The position numbers and the translations under genes were made by a program. The notes beneath the pieces are model-generated. The model was not told the origin of the DNA, searched no databases, and saw only the letters and a list, made by a program, of their open reading frames with translations. This document shows positions 27,148-37,486 of a stretch of DNA of 64,000 nucleotides, in pieces. Source of the stretch: Pelistega suis (GTDB taxonomy: Bacteria > Pseudomonadota > Gammaproteobacteria > Burkholderiales > Burkholderiaceae_B); NCBI RefSeq assembly GCF_013133795.1, contig NZ_JABGBN010000002.1, positions 248,001 through 312,000 on the forward strand. Direction: 5' to 3'. Numbering within the stretch: position 1 is the first letter of the stretch; every line of letters begins with the position of its first letter.

Positions 27148-27939
27148 TTACTTACGACCGAGACCGCGATCAGATTGAGCAAAAAAGTCTAAAAACAACT
27201 GTAAATGCGCCGCCGAATCAGGGTTCTCACTTTGTAAACGTTTAATATCCACCAAAGCATCTGCTAAACTGAGCTGACGCAGATAAATGGTTTTATAAGC
27301 TTCTCGTAATACCTGAATTTGTTCTGCGGTAAAACCTCGACGTTTTAAACCCTCTGAGTTAATACCCGCTGGTTTGTAAGGCTGCCCAGCGCCTAAGACA
27401 AATGGTGGAATATCTTGACGAATAGATGACATGCCTCCAGTCATAGAATGCGCACCAATACGAATAAATTGATGTGCTGCTGACATACCACCAACAATCG
27501 CCCAATCACCTACATGGATATGACCAGCCAATTGTACGGTATTCGCTAAAATGGTATGGCTACCGATTTGACAATCATGCGCAATATGTACATAGGCCAT
27601 AATCCAGTTATCATCACCAATACGAGTTACGCCAACATCTTGTGCTGTACCCGTATTGATGGTGACAAACTCACGAAACGTATTGCCGTTCCCGATTTCT
27701 AGTCGAGTGACTTCGTTCGCATATTTCTTGTCTTGAGGAATACCGCCAATTGAGCAAAAACGATAAAAAACATTGTTCTCACCAATAGTCGTATGACCAT
27801 CAATCACACAATGCTCACCAACCTTTGTACCCGCACCAATTTTAACATTAGCATGGATAACGGCATAAGCCCCTACCTCTACGCTTTCATGTAATTGTGC
27901 ACCTTCATGCACAATTGCTGTACTATGAACAATAGCCAT
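27148..27939 (-). CDS. lpxA: UDP-N-acetylglucosamine acyltransferase
   Basis: A 263-residue left-handed beta-helix enzyme that puts the first 3-hydroxyacyl chain on UDP-GlcNAc, the first step of lipid A synthesis. Hexapeptide repeats run from about residue 5 to 185, with the catalytic His in 'AYVHIAHDCQIGSHT'. The C-terminal helical domain contains 'RRGFTAEQIQVLREAYK'. It starts inside the fabZ stop (one-base overlap at 27939). Confidence 0.96.
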   Translation of the reverse strand: MAIVHSTAIVHEGAQLHESVEVGAYAVIHANVKIGAGTKVGEHCVIDGHTTIGENNVFYRFCSIGGIPQDKKYANEVTRLEIGNGNTFREFVTINTGTAQDVGVTRIGDDNWIMAYVHIAHDCQIGSHTILANTVQLAGHIHVGDWAIVGGMSAAHQFIRIGAHSMTGGMSSIRQDIPPFVLGAGQPYKPAGINSEGLKRRGFTAEQIQVLREAYKTIYLRQLSLADALVDIKRLQSENPDSAAHLQLFLDFFAQSDRGLGRK

Positions 27940-28394
27940 TATTCACCTATATCACGAATTGCACACATTAGTTTTGCTTCTGCCACCACTTGACCATCTA
28001 CATAGGCTTTAGCATCATATTTACACATTACTTTGCTAATACGTAGTGCTTTGACTTCTAAGCGTAATTGATCACCCGGTACGACAGGTTTACGGAAACG
28101 TGCTTCATCCACACCTACCAAATAGTAAGCGGTCGTATTGCTATCCAGCGTTGTTTCTCCATCTGCCTTAGAGAAAGAAAAAATTGCTGCTGCCTGTGCC
28201 AAAGCTTCAATGATTAATACACCAGGCATGACCGGTAAATGTGGAAAATGACCTTGGAAGAAAGGCTCGTTAATACTAACGTTTTTAATTGCGACAATAC
28301 TCTCACCAGGTACCATCTCCACGACTCGATCCACTAATAGCATAGGGAAACGATGAGGAATATGCTCCATAATACCGCGAATATCTAATTCCAT
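27939..28394 (-). CDS. fabZ: 3-hydroxyacyl-ACP dehydratase FabZ
   Basis: A 151-residue hot-dog-fold enzyme of fatty acid elongation. The catalytic His and Glu are in '[21 protein letters not shown]', split between residues about 47 and 67, and the start '[17 protein letters not shown]' is typical. Its place between lpxD and lpxA matches the classic cluster, which balances 3-hydroxyacyl-ACP use between membrane lipids and lipid A. Confidence 0.96.
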   Translation of the reverse strand: MELDIRGIMEHIPHRFPMLLVDRVVEMVPGESIVAIKNVSINEPFFQGHFPHLPVMPGVLIIEALAQAAAIFSFSKADGETTLDSNTTAYYLVGVDEARFRKPVVPGDQLRLEVKALRISKVMCKYDAKAYVDGQVVAEAKLMCAIRDIGE

Positions 28395-28433
28395 AATTCT
28401 TCCAATAAATTCTAGGTGAATTCCTAAAGTTAA

Positions 28434-29534
28434 TTAATCTTCTCGTTGAGTTAAGTTTTTCTCTAAGTCTTGTACACGACGACGAAGTTCGTAAAGGCTG
28501 TTTAATGCACCGGCATTTTTCTGCCAAGCACGATGTTCCATAATTGGCCATAGCCCCGTATAACGCCCTGGCGTAGTAATGCTTGACATCACTCCCGAAC
28601 CGCCCGAAATATGAACATCATCACCGATTTCAATATGCCCAGATACCATTGAAGCACCTGCTAATGTGCTACGTCGACCAATTTTGCTCGAGCCTGCTAC
28701 ACCAACGCAGGCTGCCATTGCGGTATGCTCACCCACTTCACAATTGTGAGCAATCATAATTTGATTATCTAGTTTGACACCACGGCGAATAATCGTATTG
28801 CCTAAAGCACCACGGTCAATCGTCGTATTAGCACCCACTTCGACATTATCTTCGATAATCACTTTACCGAGCTGCGCAATCTTAGACCAAGCACCTTTTT
28901 CTACTGTATGGTCAGGAGCAAAACCAAAACCATCTGCACCAATTACCGCACCACTATGAATAATGCATGCTTTGCCAATTTGTACGCCATGGTAAAGTGT
29001 GACATTAGCATAAAGACGTGTACCAGCCCCAATGTGTACATTCTTGCCTACGACAGTTCCGGCACCGATAGTGACGTTATCACCAATCACCACACCTTCT
29101 TCAACAACAGCTAAGGCATGGATACATACATTTTGTCCTACTTTGGCTTCAGGACTTACTACGGCACTAGGATGAATCTTTCGTTGCTCACCAGCAAATA
29201 AAGCTTTTTCAAACCATTGGCTGATACGTGCATAGAGTAAATAAGGCTCTTCACATTGTACAACAACAAATGGAAGCTCCTTAGGTAAGACATCCACCGC
29301 TCGCTTAGGTAAAATAACCGCTGATGCTTGCGTAATTTGTAATAAATCAAAAAACTTGGGGTTGGCTAAAAAACCAATTTCATTGGGCACAGCATCTGAC
29401 AATGAGCCTATGCCTGTAATCTTAGGTAATTCACCTGTAAAAGGTAAAATCTCCCAAGTCAAACCGTGGGTATCCACTTGACTCAATAAAGTATCCAGCG
29501 GTAGCGCTTCGCTCAATGTCAGAATTTGTGTCAT
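28434..29534 (-). CDS. lpxD: UDP-3-O-acylglucosamine N-acyltransferase
   Basis: A 366-residue enzyme that adds the second acyl chain in lipid A synthesis. The N-terminal uridine-binding domain covers about residues 1-105. A left-handed beta helix with hexapeptide repeats follows to about 320, with the catalytic His in 'MIAHNCEVGEHTAMAA'. The last ~25 residues form the usual helix ('LRRRVQDLEKNL'). It is slightly longer than the E. coli protein (341). It follows ompH by 6 bases. Confidence 0.95.
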   Translation of the reverse strand: MTQILTLSEALPLDTLLSQVDTHGLTWEILPFTGELPKITGIGSLSDAVPNEIGFLANPKFFDLLQITQASAVILPKRAVDVLPKELPFVVVQCEEPYLLYARISQWFEKALFAGEQRKIHPSAVVSPEAKVGQNVCIHALAVVEEGVVIGDNVTIGAGTVVGKNVHIGAGTRLYANVTLYHGVQIGKACIIHSGAVIGADGFGFAPDHTVEKGAWSKIAQLGKVIIEDNVEVGANTTIDRGALGNTIIRRGVKLDNQIMIAHNCEVGEHTAMAACVGVAGSSKIGRRSTLAGASMVSGHIEIGDDVHISGGSGVMSSITTPGRYTGLWPIMEHRAWQKNAGALNSLYELRRRVQDLEKNLTQRED

Positions 29535-29540
29535 AAAATA

Positions 29541-30110
29541 TTATTTTTTTGCGTTTAATGCTTTAATAACGTCATCGGTGATGTCAACGCGTGGGCTGAC
29601 AGTAACCGCATCTTGTAGGATGAGATCGTAATTTTGTTTTTCTGCAATTTCTTTGATTGCAACATTTGCTTTTTCTACGATGGTAGCAAAAGCATCATTA
29701 CGGCGACGGTTAAAGTCTTCTTGGAACTCACGACGTTTACGTTGCAAATCCGTATCTAGGTCTGTCAATTCACGTTGTGCTTTATTACGATCCGCATCTG
29801 ACATAACAGGTGCATTTTTATCAAAGTTTTCAAACTTTGTGCGCAACTCATTAGCGACTTTTTGTAAATCAGCGTCACGTTTTTTAAACTCTTCTTCAAT
29901 CTTAGCTTCTGCTGCCTTAGCTGGAGCAGATTCACGTAGAAGTTTTTCTGTATTGACAAAACCAATTTTAACCGCTGCTTGTTGCTCTGCCGCTGGTTTT
30001 GCTGTTTCTTGCGCTAAAGCTACATTAACTGAAGCACCCATTGCTACAGCTAAAAGTGTTTTTGTTAATGCATTAACAACGACTTTACTTTTTGTTGAAT
30101 GGAAATTCAT
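29541..30110 (-). CDS. skp: OmpH/Skp-family periplasmic chaperone
   Basis: A 189-residue exported protein of the OmpH/Skp family that holds unfolded outer membrane proteins on the way to BamA. The signal peptide ends near 'VNVALA', followed by 'KIGFVNTEKLLRESAPAKAAE', typical of the family, and a long charged coiled coil ('KRDADLQKVANELRTKFEN' and onward). The start was put at ATG 30110, preceded by GAAGG; an ATG at 30122 lies in that ribosome site. The signal peptide is long for the family. It lies between bamA and lpxD, its usual place. Confidence 0.92.
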   Translation of the reverse strand: MNFHSTKSKVVVNALTKTLLAVAMGASVNVALAQETAKPAAEQQAAVKIGFVNTEKLLRESAPAKAAEAKIEEEFKKRDADLQKVANELRTKFENFDKNAPVMSDADRNKAQRELTDLDTDLQRKRREFQEDFNRRRNDAFATIVEKANVAIKEIAEKQNYDLILQDAVTVSPRVDITDDVIKALNAKK

Positions 30111-30183
30111 AACAACCTTCAAAATAAAAACAATAAAACTAGTTTAAAAACATTCTTTAATTTAAACGAATGCTAAAAATTCC

Positions 30184-32553
30184 TTAGAATGATGTACCAA
30201 TTTGGAATTGGAATTGTTGCTTATTATCACCTGGTTTAGAACGAATTGGGCGAGCATAAGACAACTGTAAAGGACCTAATGGTGAATTCCAAGATAAACC
30301 AATACCCGTAGAATAGCGCCAACCGCAAGGATCTGTCACAATACCACCATATTGTGCATTACCCACCGAACACGTCTGAGCACCCGAAACTCCTACTTTA
30401 CCTGCATCTGCAAATAAGAACCAACGTAAAGAACGGTCGTTTTGAGTACCCGGGAATGGTAAGAATAACTGCACATTAGCTAAAAGACGTGTATTACCAC
30501 CAAGATAGTCACCCGATACTGTATCGCGAGGGCCTAATGAAGCACCGTCATAGCCACGAACAGAGCCGATACCACCCGCGTATAAATTCTTAATCACAGG
30601 GAATGGTTTGCTAGAGCCGTATGTACGTCCCCAGTCTGCGGTAACGTTAAACGCTAAAGTGAAGTCCTTATTAATCGGCCAGTAGTATTGTTGTTGCGCA
30701 CTTAAGAGATAGTATTTTAAGTCACCAACACCAGCCACCGCATTAAGCGATGTCATATAACCGCTGGTTGGTGCAATCGCACTATCACGCGTATCTTTAG
30801 TCCAACCGATATTAAACATGATTACATTGCTCTTTTCGCCGTAGTTCGATACGAAGTCTCGATACGCCTGAGGAATAATCAAACCACTATTTTCAGCTGG
30901 TAAGCGAATTTTATTTTGTTCGAAAGTTGCTCCTAAGAACACACGATCATACTCAGAAATAGGTACCCCAAAGTTCAAACCAATACCTGTTGAACGAACT
31001 TGATAGGTATCTTCGTCTTGGTTAACTGAACTACTATAAGGTTTATCTAAACGATAGTAAGCGCTTGTAGTTTTACTAATACCACTTGTTGTCCAGTAAG
31101 GATTCGTATGCGTCAAAATAACGTTACGATTCGTCTTAGATGTACTAAAACTTAAACCTAAGTTTGTACCTGAACCGAAAATATTGTCTTGGCTAACACC
31201 CGCTTGGAAAGTAAGCTTATCTGTCGAGCCATAACCGACTCCAAAGTTCACCATCCCTGTTGGTTTTTCTTTAACAGTCACATTAACATCGACTAAGTCA
31301 TCAGAACCTTCAACAGGCACTTTAGTCACTTCGACATTATTAAAGTAACCTAAACGGTCAATACGATCACGCGATGTCGCTAAACGTGTTGCATCATACC
31401 AAGCAGACTCAGATTGACGCATTTCACGACGAATAACCTGATCTCGCGTACGCACATTACCACCGATATTGATTTGGCGAACATAAATGCGTTTACCCGG
31501 ATTAACAAAATAAACCACATCCACCTCTTGCGTGCCTGCTACAGGCTGAGGGACAGGATTAACTTCCGCTAAAGCATAACCTAACTCACCTAAACGCATG
31601 CTGATGGCATTAGCTGTTTGACGTGCTTTGGTGATATTAAATACCTCACCTGGTCTATTTTCGATAAGACCTTGGAGCTCTTCATTCATCCCCATTAAGT
31701 CGCCAGCTAATTGAACTCGACGAACGGTATAAGGCTTACCCTCTTGAATTGTCATATTGATGCCGATTTCTTCTAGGTTAGGAGAAATGGTCACTTGCGG
31801 ACTATCGACTTTAACATCTAAATAGCCACGATCCATATAGTAATCACGAATTTTTTCGACATCTGAGTTTAACGTCTCGCGAGAGAATTTATCCGTACCT
31901 GTATACCATGTCATAAACCCTGGTGTGGTGAGATCCATTTCGTCTTCTAAATCAGAAGATGAAATTGCCTCATTACCAACGAAGTTAATATCAGAGATAT
32001 GCGCACGTTTCCCCTCATTCACTTGGAAGCTCACACCAACACGATTATTGGGTAACGGTGTCAATGTAGATTTCACCTCCACGCTATAATTCCCCTTTGA
32101 GACATATTGGTTACGTAACTCTGTAACCGCACGATCTAACAAGGCTGGATCATACGCACGCCCCTCTCCAAAGCCCACGCCTCGCAAACTCTCGAGTACC
32201 GCATCATCTTTGAAAGCATTCATTCCTTCAAAAAGAATTGATGAAATCATTGGACGCTCATCAACAACAATATTAACTACCTTCCCTTGCGTCGTGATTT
32301 TGACATCATTAAACAAACCTGTCGCATAAAGACGGCGTAAAGAATCTGTCGCCATTTCTTGATTAAATGTAGAACCTACACGGGCTGGGATATAGCTAAA
32401 CACCATACCAGGTTCTGCACTACGTAGACCTGTGATGCGAATATCTTGCACAACAAACGGTGTGAAAGCACTCGCTGCTGAAGGCAATACCAGCGCAGAA
32501 ATCAGCGCTGCCATCGCTTTTTTGTTGAATTGTTTTAATGAGCGAATATCCAT
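30184..32553 (-). CDS. bamA: Outer membrane protein assembly factor BamA
   Basis: A 789-residue outer membrane insertase. The signal peptide ends near 'SAASA'. Five POTRA domains cover about residues 30-430, starting with 'FVVQDIRITGLRS'. The rest is the 16-strand Omp85 barrel with the conserved 'GSVRGYDGASLGPRD' (the VRG[FY] lid-lock motif) and a C-terminal Phe in 'FQFQIGTSF', the signal for outer membrane insertion. It sits between rseP and skp. Confidence 0.97.
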   Translation of the reverse strand: MDIRSLKQFNKKAMAALISALVLPSAASAFTPFVVQDIRITGLRSAEPGMVFSYIPARVGSTFNQEMATDSLRRLYATGLFNDVKITTQGKVVNIVVDERPMISSILFEGMNAFKDDAVLESLRGVGFGEGRAYDPALLDRAVTELRNQYVSKGNYSVEVKSTLTPLPNNRVGVSFQVNEGKRAHISDINFVGNEAISSSDLEDEMDLTTPGFMTWYTGTDKFSRETLNSDVEKIRDYYMDRGYLDVKVDSPQVTISPNLEEIGINMTIQEGKPYTVRRVQLAGDLMGMNEELQGLIENRPGEVFNITKARQTANAISMRLGELGYALAEVNPVPQPVAGTQEVDVVYFVNPGKRIYVRQINIGGNVRTRDQVIRREMRQSESAWYDATRLATSRDRIDRLGYFNNVEVTKVPVEGSDDLVDVNVTVKEKPTGMVNFGVGYGSTDKLTFQAGVSQDNIFGSGTNLGLSFSTSKTNRNVILTHTNPYWTTSGISKTTSAYYRLDKPYSSSVNQDEDTYQVRSTGIGLNFGVPISEYDRVFLGATFEQNKIRLPAENSGLIIPQAYRDFVSNYGEKSNVIMFNIGWTKDTRDSAIAPTSGYMTSLNAVAGVGDLKYYLLSAQQQYYWPINKDFTLAFNVTADWGRTYGSSKPFPVIKNLYAGGIGSVRGYDGASLGPRDTVSGDYLGGNTRLLANVQLFLPFPGTQNDRSLRWFLFADAGKVGVSGAQTCSVGNAQYGGIVTDPCGWRYSTGIGLSWNSPLGPLQLSYARPIRSKPGDNKQQFQFQIGTSF

Positions 32554-32668
32554 TCGTACATTCCTTGAAGATGAGTATCCAAATTTAACGGCTTATTTTA
32601 AGCGATAAAGTCACTCTTTGTCAGTAACTTAGCCTTTGTCCGCTAATAAAAACTATATTTCTATGGGT

Positions 32669-34000
32669 TTAACTAAAAATTCTCATCAAATCATTGCTAA
32701 AAGCAAAAACCATCAAAGCAAGTAATAGCCCATAACCAACTTTCATCAACCCGGTAAACACCGAGTCTGGTAAAGGTTTACCACGAATCATTTCAATAAA
32801 ATTCACCACCATTTGCCCACCATCTAAACCAGGAATAGGCAATAAATTCAAAACACCAATGCTAATGCTAATAAGGGCAATAAATTGTACAAAATTCATC
32901 AAACCATGTTGAGCCACTTTACCCGAGTAATCCGCGATAGTTAAAGGCCCACTAATATTTTTAAGTGAAGCCTCTCCAATCAGCATCTTACCCATCATTT
33001 TGAGAGAAAACCATGCTGTATCCCATGTTTTACTACTTGCCTTGACTAAGGCATCAATAGGCCCATAACTAACGTCTGTCATGGGATAAGCCGCCCGAAA
33101 CTCTGTTTGAATTCGTCCAACGGTACGCCCATTATCCAAAGTCACTTGTTCTGGTACAACCGTTAAATTGATAGTCGCACCGTCACGTAGAATCGTGAAA
33201 GAAAGTAACTGACCTGCAGAAAGCTGAATTTGCTCAATTAAGGCAGATAATTGTTTAACTTCCTGACCATTTAGTGCAAGTACGATATCCCCTTCTTTCA
33301 GACCTGCACGCTCTGCTGGACCACTTGCAATGATACGTGCCACTTCAGGATTTGGGGCTTGCAAGACAAGGCCTGCTTCTTTGAGTAAGTTCACACTTTC
33401 TAAACTACCCACATAGGACTGAAAAGGCATTTCCACCTCTTCAAGCTGACCGGAAGGACGTTCGATTGTCAACGTTGTGCGCTGTCCCAATGTCAATGGT
33501 CCTACTAATTTATCTACCGCTTCAGACCAACTAGCAACATCGGTATGATTGACAGCAACGATACGATCACCTTCTATTAAACCTACTTTAGCGGCTACCG
33601 ATTGTGGTGCTGGTGCCGCAATAACCGCTTTAGGATGTTGCTCACCAATCATAAAAACGACTGTGTAAATCATAATCCCTAATAAAAAACTAAATGCAGG
33701 ACCAGCCGCATAAATAACGATTTTTTCCCAAGCACTCCGTTCAGCAACAGACTCACCGACTTTATAATCAGGATGATGGGGTCTAGGCTCGGCGAGAGGC
33801 TTTACATAGCCACCTAATGGCAACATAGAAATAGCCCATTCTGTCCCTTTTTTGTCCGTATATTGATAAAGCACCTTACCAAACCCCACGGAAAAGCGCT
33901 CTACATGGTTGCCATAATAACGCGCCGCTAAATAATGTCCATATTCATGGAACACTACAACAATACTAATCGTGATAAGAAAAGTAAGTAAACTAAACAT
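32669..34000 (-). CDS. rseP: Site-2 protease RseP
   Basis: A 443-residue intramembrane zinc metalloprotease that cuts anti-sigma factors and leftover signal peptides. It has the zinc motif HEYGH near residue 19, two PDZ domains in the periplasm (about residues 115-300) and the third zinc ligand in 'LNLLPIPGLDGGQM'. The start was put at ATG 34000, preceded by AAAGGA; a 9-codon longer ORF does not fit the family start. An anti-sigma factor tail at the window start may be one of its substrates, but that is only a guess. Confidence 0.95.
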   Translation of the reverse strand: MFSLLTFLITISIVVVFHEYGHYLAARYYGNHVERFSVGFGKVLYQYTDKKGTEWAISMLPLGGYVKPLAEPRPHHPDYKVGESVAERSAWEKIVIYAAGPAFSFLLGIMIYTVVFMIGEQHPKAVIAAPAPQSVAAKVGLIEGDRIVAVNHTDVASWSEAVDKLVGPLTLGQRTTLTIERPSGQLEEVEMPFQSYVGSLESVNLLKEAGLVLQAPNPEVARIIASGPAERAGLKEGDIVLALNGQEVKQLSALIEQIQLSAGQLLSFTILRDGATINLTVVPEQVTLDNGRTVGRIQTEFRAAYPMTDVSYGPIDALVKASSKTWDTAWFSLKMMGKMLIGEASLKNISGPLTIADYSGKVAQHGLMNFVQFIALISISIGVLNLLPIPGLDGGQMVVNFIEMIRGKPLPDSVFTGLMKVGYGLLLALMVFAFSNDLMRIFS

Positions 34001-34044
34001 ATGTCCTTTTAAAGCAAAACAAGCCAATAGGCTATACTAACTCG

Positions 34045-35205
34045 TTAGCTTGCTAAATAATCTTGAGTCTTAGCACGAACTTCTTGGTCAAATACCAAGA
34101 CCTCATCAATCGAACTTAATGTAGGTGCTTGAATTTTACTTAACATACTCTCTATGGTTTGAGCAATCTGCGTAAATTTTATTTGACCATCTAAAAACCC
34201 TTGTACTGCAATTTCATTACTTGCATTTAATACCGTACAAGCACCAATCCCCTCTTTCATCGCCTCAAATGCCAATCGTAGGCAAGGGTAACGAGTCAAA
34301 TCAGGTGGCATAAAATCCAATTGGGACAAAGCGCTCAAATCAAATTTAGCCGCATTGTGCGTAATACGCTCTGGGTATGCCAAACTATAAGAAATAGGAA
34401 TTCTCATATCATGATGCCCCAATTGTGCCAACAAAGAACCATCAATAAATTGCACCATAGAGTGAATAATACTCTGTGGATGAATGACCACTTCAATCTG
34501 CTCCGGACTCAAATCAAACAACCACTTAGCCTCAATGACCTCTAAGCCTTTATTTAACATTGTCGCAGAATCAACGGAAATTTTACGTCCCATGCTCCAA
34601 TTGGGATGCTTACACGCCTGTTCGGGTGTCACATGCTCCAACGCATCTACAGAAAATTGACGAAACGGTCCGCCAGAGGCAGTCACAATAATTTTCTCTA
34701 AATGTTGTTTGGGATTTTGGCTAGGTAAACATTGAAAAATCGCATTATGTTCGCTATCCAGAGGCAATAAAGTCGCTCCATGAGCCCTAACAGCATTCAT
34801 AAAAAGCTCACCGGCAGTTACTAAGACTTCTTTATTTGCCAATAAAATGGTCTTACCTGCTTTTGCTGCTGCATAAGCACTTGCTAAACCCGCCGCACCA
34901 ACAATAGCACAAACCACGATATCTGCCTGCTCATCTTGAGCCGTCTTGCATAAACCGTCTTGACCTACGCGAATTTCTGGAAAAACACCGGTATTATTTA
35001 ACCGTATAAATTCCTCTTTAGCTTCCTGAGTAGGAACAATCACCACCGCTGGGAGAAACTTAGCCGTCAGTCCCACTAACTTTTCTACCCGAGAAAAAGC
35101 ACTCAAGGCATATACCTTATATCTATCGGGATGAGAAGCAATAATATCGAGAGTGCTATCACCGATTGAGCCTGTCGCTCCAAATACAACCACTGACTTC
35201 ATCAT
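34045..35205 (-). CDS. dxr: 1-deoxy-D-xylulose-5-phosphate reductoisomerase
   Basis: A 386-residue NADPH enzyme of the methylerythritol phosphate route to isoprenoids. Visible are the nucleotide site 'VFGATGSIGDSTLDI', 'LANKEVLV', the metal/substrate site 'PLDSEHNAIFQCL' and 'WSMGRKISVDSATMLNKGLE'. The first codon of the ORF is TTG directly after the cdsA stop; ATG at 35205 or 35202 is more likely. Isoprenoids made here feed uppS two genes upstream. Confidence 0.96.
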   Translation of the reverse strand: MMKSVVVFGATGSIGDSTLDIIASHPDRYKVYALSAFSRVEKLVGLTAKFLPAVVIVPTQEAKEEFIRLNNTGVFPEIRVGQDGLCKTAQDEQADIVVCAIVGAAGLASAYAAAKAGKTILLANKEVLVTAGELFMNAVRAHGATLLPLDSEHNAIFQCLPSQNPKQHLEKIIVTASGGPFRQFSVDALEHVTPEQACKHPNWSMGRKISVDSATMLNKGLEVIEAKWLFDLSPEQIEVVIHPQSIIHSMVQFIDGSLLAQLGHHDMRIPISYSLAYPERITHNAAKFDLSALSQLDFMPPDLTRYPCLRLAFEAMKEGIGACTVLNASNEIAVQGFLDGQIKFTQIAQTIESMLSKIQAPTLSSIDEVLVFDQEVRAKTQDYLAS

Positions 35206-35208
35206 CAA

Positions 35209-36123
35209 TTACTGAATATATAAGAGGAAGACAAAACACATGGCAATCGGACTAACGGCGACTACCGAGTCCAAACGATCCCAAAAGCCACCATGTCCCG
35301 GCAATAACTGACTGGAGTCTTTTACCCCTGCACGACGTTTTAAGAGAGATTCATACAAATCACCAAAAATAGAGACAACCCCCATTAATACGCCTACAGC
35401 GACTGCACCTAATAGACCTATATGTTTAACTAAAAGCGCTGAAAAAGAGTTTTCAATAAAGGCACTCACGGTCATCCAAATAGCTACGCTAATTAAACCA
35501 CAAATAGCACCTGAGCGTGTTTTGCCCGGACTAATCGCAGGTGCTAATTTCTCCCCACCGAAATACTTACCCCCAAAATAAGCAAAATTGTCTGCACACC
35601 AGATGATACTTAAAAAGCTTAATAAGAACCAAGCTCCTAAAAAGACATAAATAATCAATATCGCAAACCAAGTTGTAAAGGCCGCAAAAACCGCTAAAAT
35701 ACTATGAAAAACGCTGTTATAACTCACTTGAGTTTTGGCCTGATAAAGTACCATCGGCACAATAAAAATCCAAACAAAACTCACAAAAAACTGCAGCATA
35801 ATCAGCAGCGAAAACACCACAGTAGACCAAGGATTAGCTTGAAACACCGTTGGTTTACTCAAGGCAACCAGAATATTATCCTCGCCCTCACCCGGCATCA
35901 TTAAAAAGTACAAAGCGAGAAAAATGACAAAAGTCATGATAGCAATCATAGCGGCAGTTAGCTGCTTTTTTGCGCCATTTAGACTAATCCGAAGCCATTC
36001 AAAAAGCGTCAATGCTGAGGCTAAGCTAATAAAAATGGCAAAATAAACAGGATTACTCAAACTGATAAGCACAGCGAGAATGGCTAATAAAACCACGGCT
36101 GTGATGATGCGAGGAATTAACAT
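35209..36123 (-). CDS. cdsA: Phosphatidate cytidylyltransferase
   Basis: A 304-residue inner-membrane enzyme with about eight helices that makes CDP-diacylglycerol, the precursor of all phospholipids. The C-terminal signature is complete: 'LLKRRAGVKDSSQLLPGHGG' followed by 'FWDRLDS', near residues 260-286. It is 6 bases after uppS and directly joined to dxr. Its product is also the substrate of PgsA, encoded at 49396-49968. Confidence 0.95.
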   Translation of the reverse strand: MLIPRIITAVVLLAILAVLISLSNPVYFAIFISLASALTLFEWLRISLNGAKKQLTAAMIAIMTFVIFLALYFLMMPGEGEDNILVALSKPTVFQANPWSTVVFSLLIMLQFFVSFVWIFIVPMVLYQAKTQVSYNSVFHSILAVFAAFTTWFAILIIYVFLGAWFLLSFLSIIWCADNFAYFGGKYFGGEKLAPAISPGKTRSGAICGLISVAIWMTVSAFIENSFSALLVKHIGLLGAVAVGVLMGVVSIFGDLYESLLKRRAGVKDSSQLLPGHGGFWDRLDSVVAVSPIAMCFVFLLYIQ

Positions 36124-36129
36124 AGGAGC

Positions 36130-36879
36130 TTACACTTCTTGTAATTGAGCTGAAGTACGCCCAAAACGACGTTCTCGTTGAGCATACCAAGAAACCGCAT
36201 CATCAAAATCTGCGGACGAAAAATCTGGCCAATACTTATCGGTAAAATACAATTCCGTATAAGCTAGTTGCCAAATCATAAAATTAGAAATACGACGTTC
36301 ACCACCCGTACGAATAAATAAATCGGGCTCTGGTATATCCGACATACACAAATACGGAGAAAAATCTGACTCCTGAATAGATTGTGTCGCTAATTCAGGA
36401 TTTGCTGATAACATACGCTGAATCGCTTGCATAATATCCCAGCGACCACCGTAATTTGCTGCTACGGTCACTGTCAAGCCGGTATTATTCGCAGTAAGAT
36501 TTTCTGCTTCTTTAATTAATTCTTGAAGTTTTGGGTCAAATGCCGATAAATCACCCACGACTTTCAAGCGCATATTATGTTTGTGTAATTTAACTGACTC
36601 TTTTTGCAAAGCCTTTACAAAAAGCTTCATTAATAAGCCTACTTCTTCTGCTGGACGACGCCAGTTTTCAGAGCTAAAAGCAAATAAAGTGAGGTAAGGA
36701 ATATCGTTTTTAGCACAATATTCCACTGCCCGACGAACTGCCTGAACACCACGAATATGTCCCGCCGTACGAGGCAATAGACGCGCCGTCGCCCAACGAC
36801 CGTTACCATCCATAATAATGGCAACGTGACGAGGTTTATCAGCCACATGAGGAATCGTTTGGGTAGAACTTTGCGTCAT
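36130..36879 (-). CDS. uppS: Undecaprenyl diphosphate synthase
   Basis: A 249-residue cis-prenyltransferase that makes the C55 carrier for peptidoglycan and O-antigen. The catalytic Asp is in '[19 protein letters not shown]' near residue 24, and the C-terminal '[19 protein letters not shown]' and '[15 protein letters not shown]' motifs are canonical. It follows frr by 14 bases. Confidence 0.96.
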   Translation of the reverse strand: MTQSSTQTIPHVADKPRHVAIIMDGNGRWATARLLPRTAGHIRGVQAVRRAVEYCAKNDIPYLTLFAFSSENWRRPAEEVGLLMKLFVKALQKESVKLHKHNMRLKVVGDLSAFDPKLQELIKEAENLTANNTGLTVTVAANYGGRWDIMQAIQRMLSANPELATQSIQESDFSPYLCMSDIPEPDLFIRTGGERRISNFMIWQLAYTELYFTDKYWPDFSSADFDDAVSWYAQRERRFGRTSAQLQEV

Positions 36880-36893
36880 TACTTTAATGCTTA

Positions 36894-37454
36894 CTACACT
36901 TTCATAATCTCGGCTTCTTTTTCAGCCACGATTTTATCGATTTCAGCAACGTATTTATCGGTCATTTTTTGAATGACATCTTGTGTGCGACGATCATCAT
37001 CTTCGGAAATTTCTTTGTCTTTGAGTAGACGCTTTAATGCATCATTGCCATCACGACGAAGATTACGCACAGCCACTTTAGCGTCTTCACCTTCAGAACG
37101 CACCACTTTGGTCAAATCACGACGACGCTCTTCCGTTAGTGGTGGCATAGGTACGCGAATAGAATCGCCTAACGCTACTGGATTTAGACCCAAATCAGAC
37201 TCACGGATAGCTTTTTCAATTGGTGCTGCCATATTTTTTTCCCATGGCTGCACATTTAATGTACGTGCATCAACAACAGAAACGTTAGCCACTTGACCCA
37301 CAGGGACTTGAGAACCGTAATAATCCACAGTCACATGATCAAGAATACCTGCGTGTGCACGACCTGTACGGATTTTTGATAAGTTAAGTTTTAAATTTTC
37401 AATCGACTTACCCATACGAGTTTCAGCCGACTTTGTAATCTCAGAAATACTCAT
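36894..37454 (-). CDS. frr: Ribosome recycling factor
   Basis: A 186-residue protein of standard length that splits post-termination ribosomes together with EF-G. Typical parts are '[17 protein letters not shown]', '[15 protein letters not shown]', '[11 protein letters not shown]' and '[15 protein letters not shown]'. It lies 32 bases behind pyrH in the conserved pyrH-frr-uppS order. Confidence 0.97.
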   Translation of the reverse strand: MSISEITKSAETRMGKSIENLKLNLSKIRTGRAHAGILDHVTVDYYGSQVPVGQVANVSVVDARTLNVQPWEKNMAAPIEKAIRESDLGLNPVALGDSIRVPMPPLTEERRRDLTKVVRSEGEDAKVAVRNLRRDGNDALKRLLKDKEISEDDDRRTQDVIQKMTDKYVAEIDKIVAEKEAEIMKV

Positions 37455-37486
37455 TGTTTACCTTCTATTTTTAATGTTAATTTGTT

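Noticed and set aside
29653-30147. 164-codon open frame on the plus strand opposite skp
   Set aside because: It mirrors the skp coding frame, is very rich in Ser/Arg/Leu as antisense frames often are, and has no recognisable domain. The skp frame with signal peptide and coiled coil explains the stretch.
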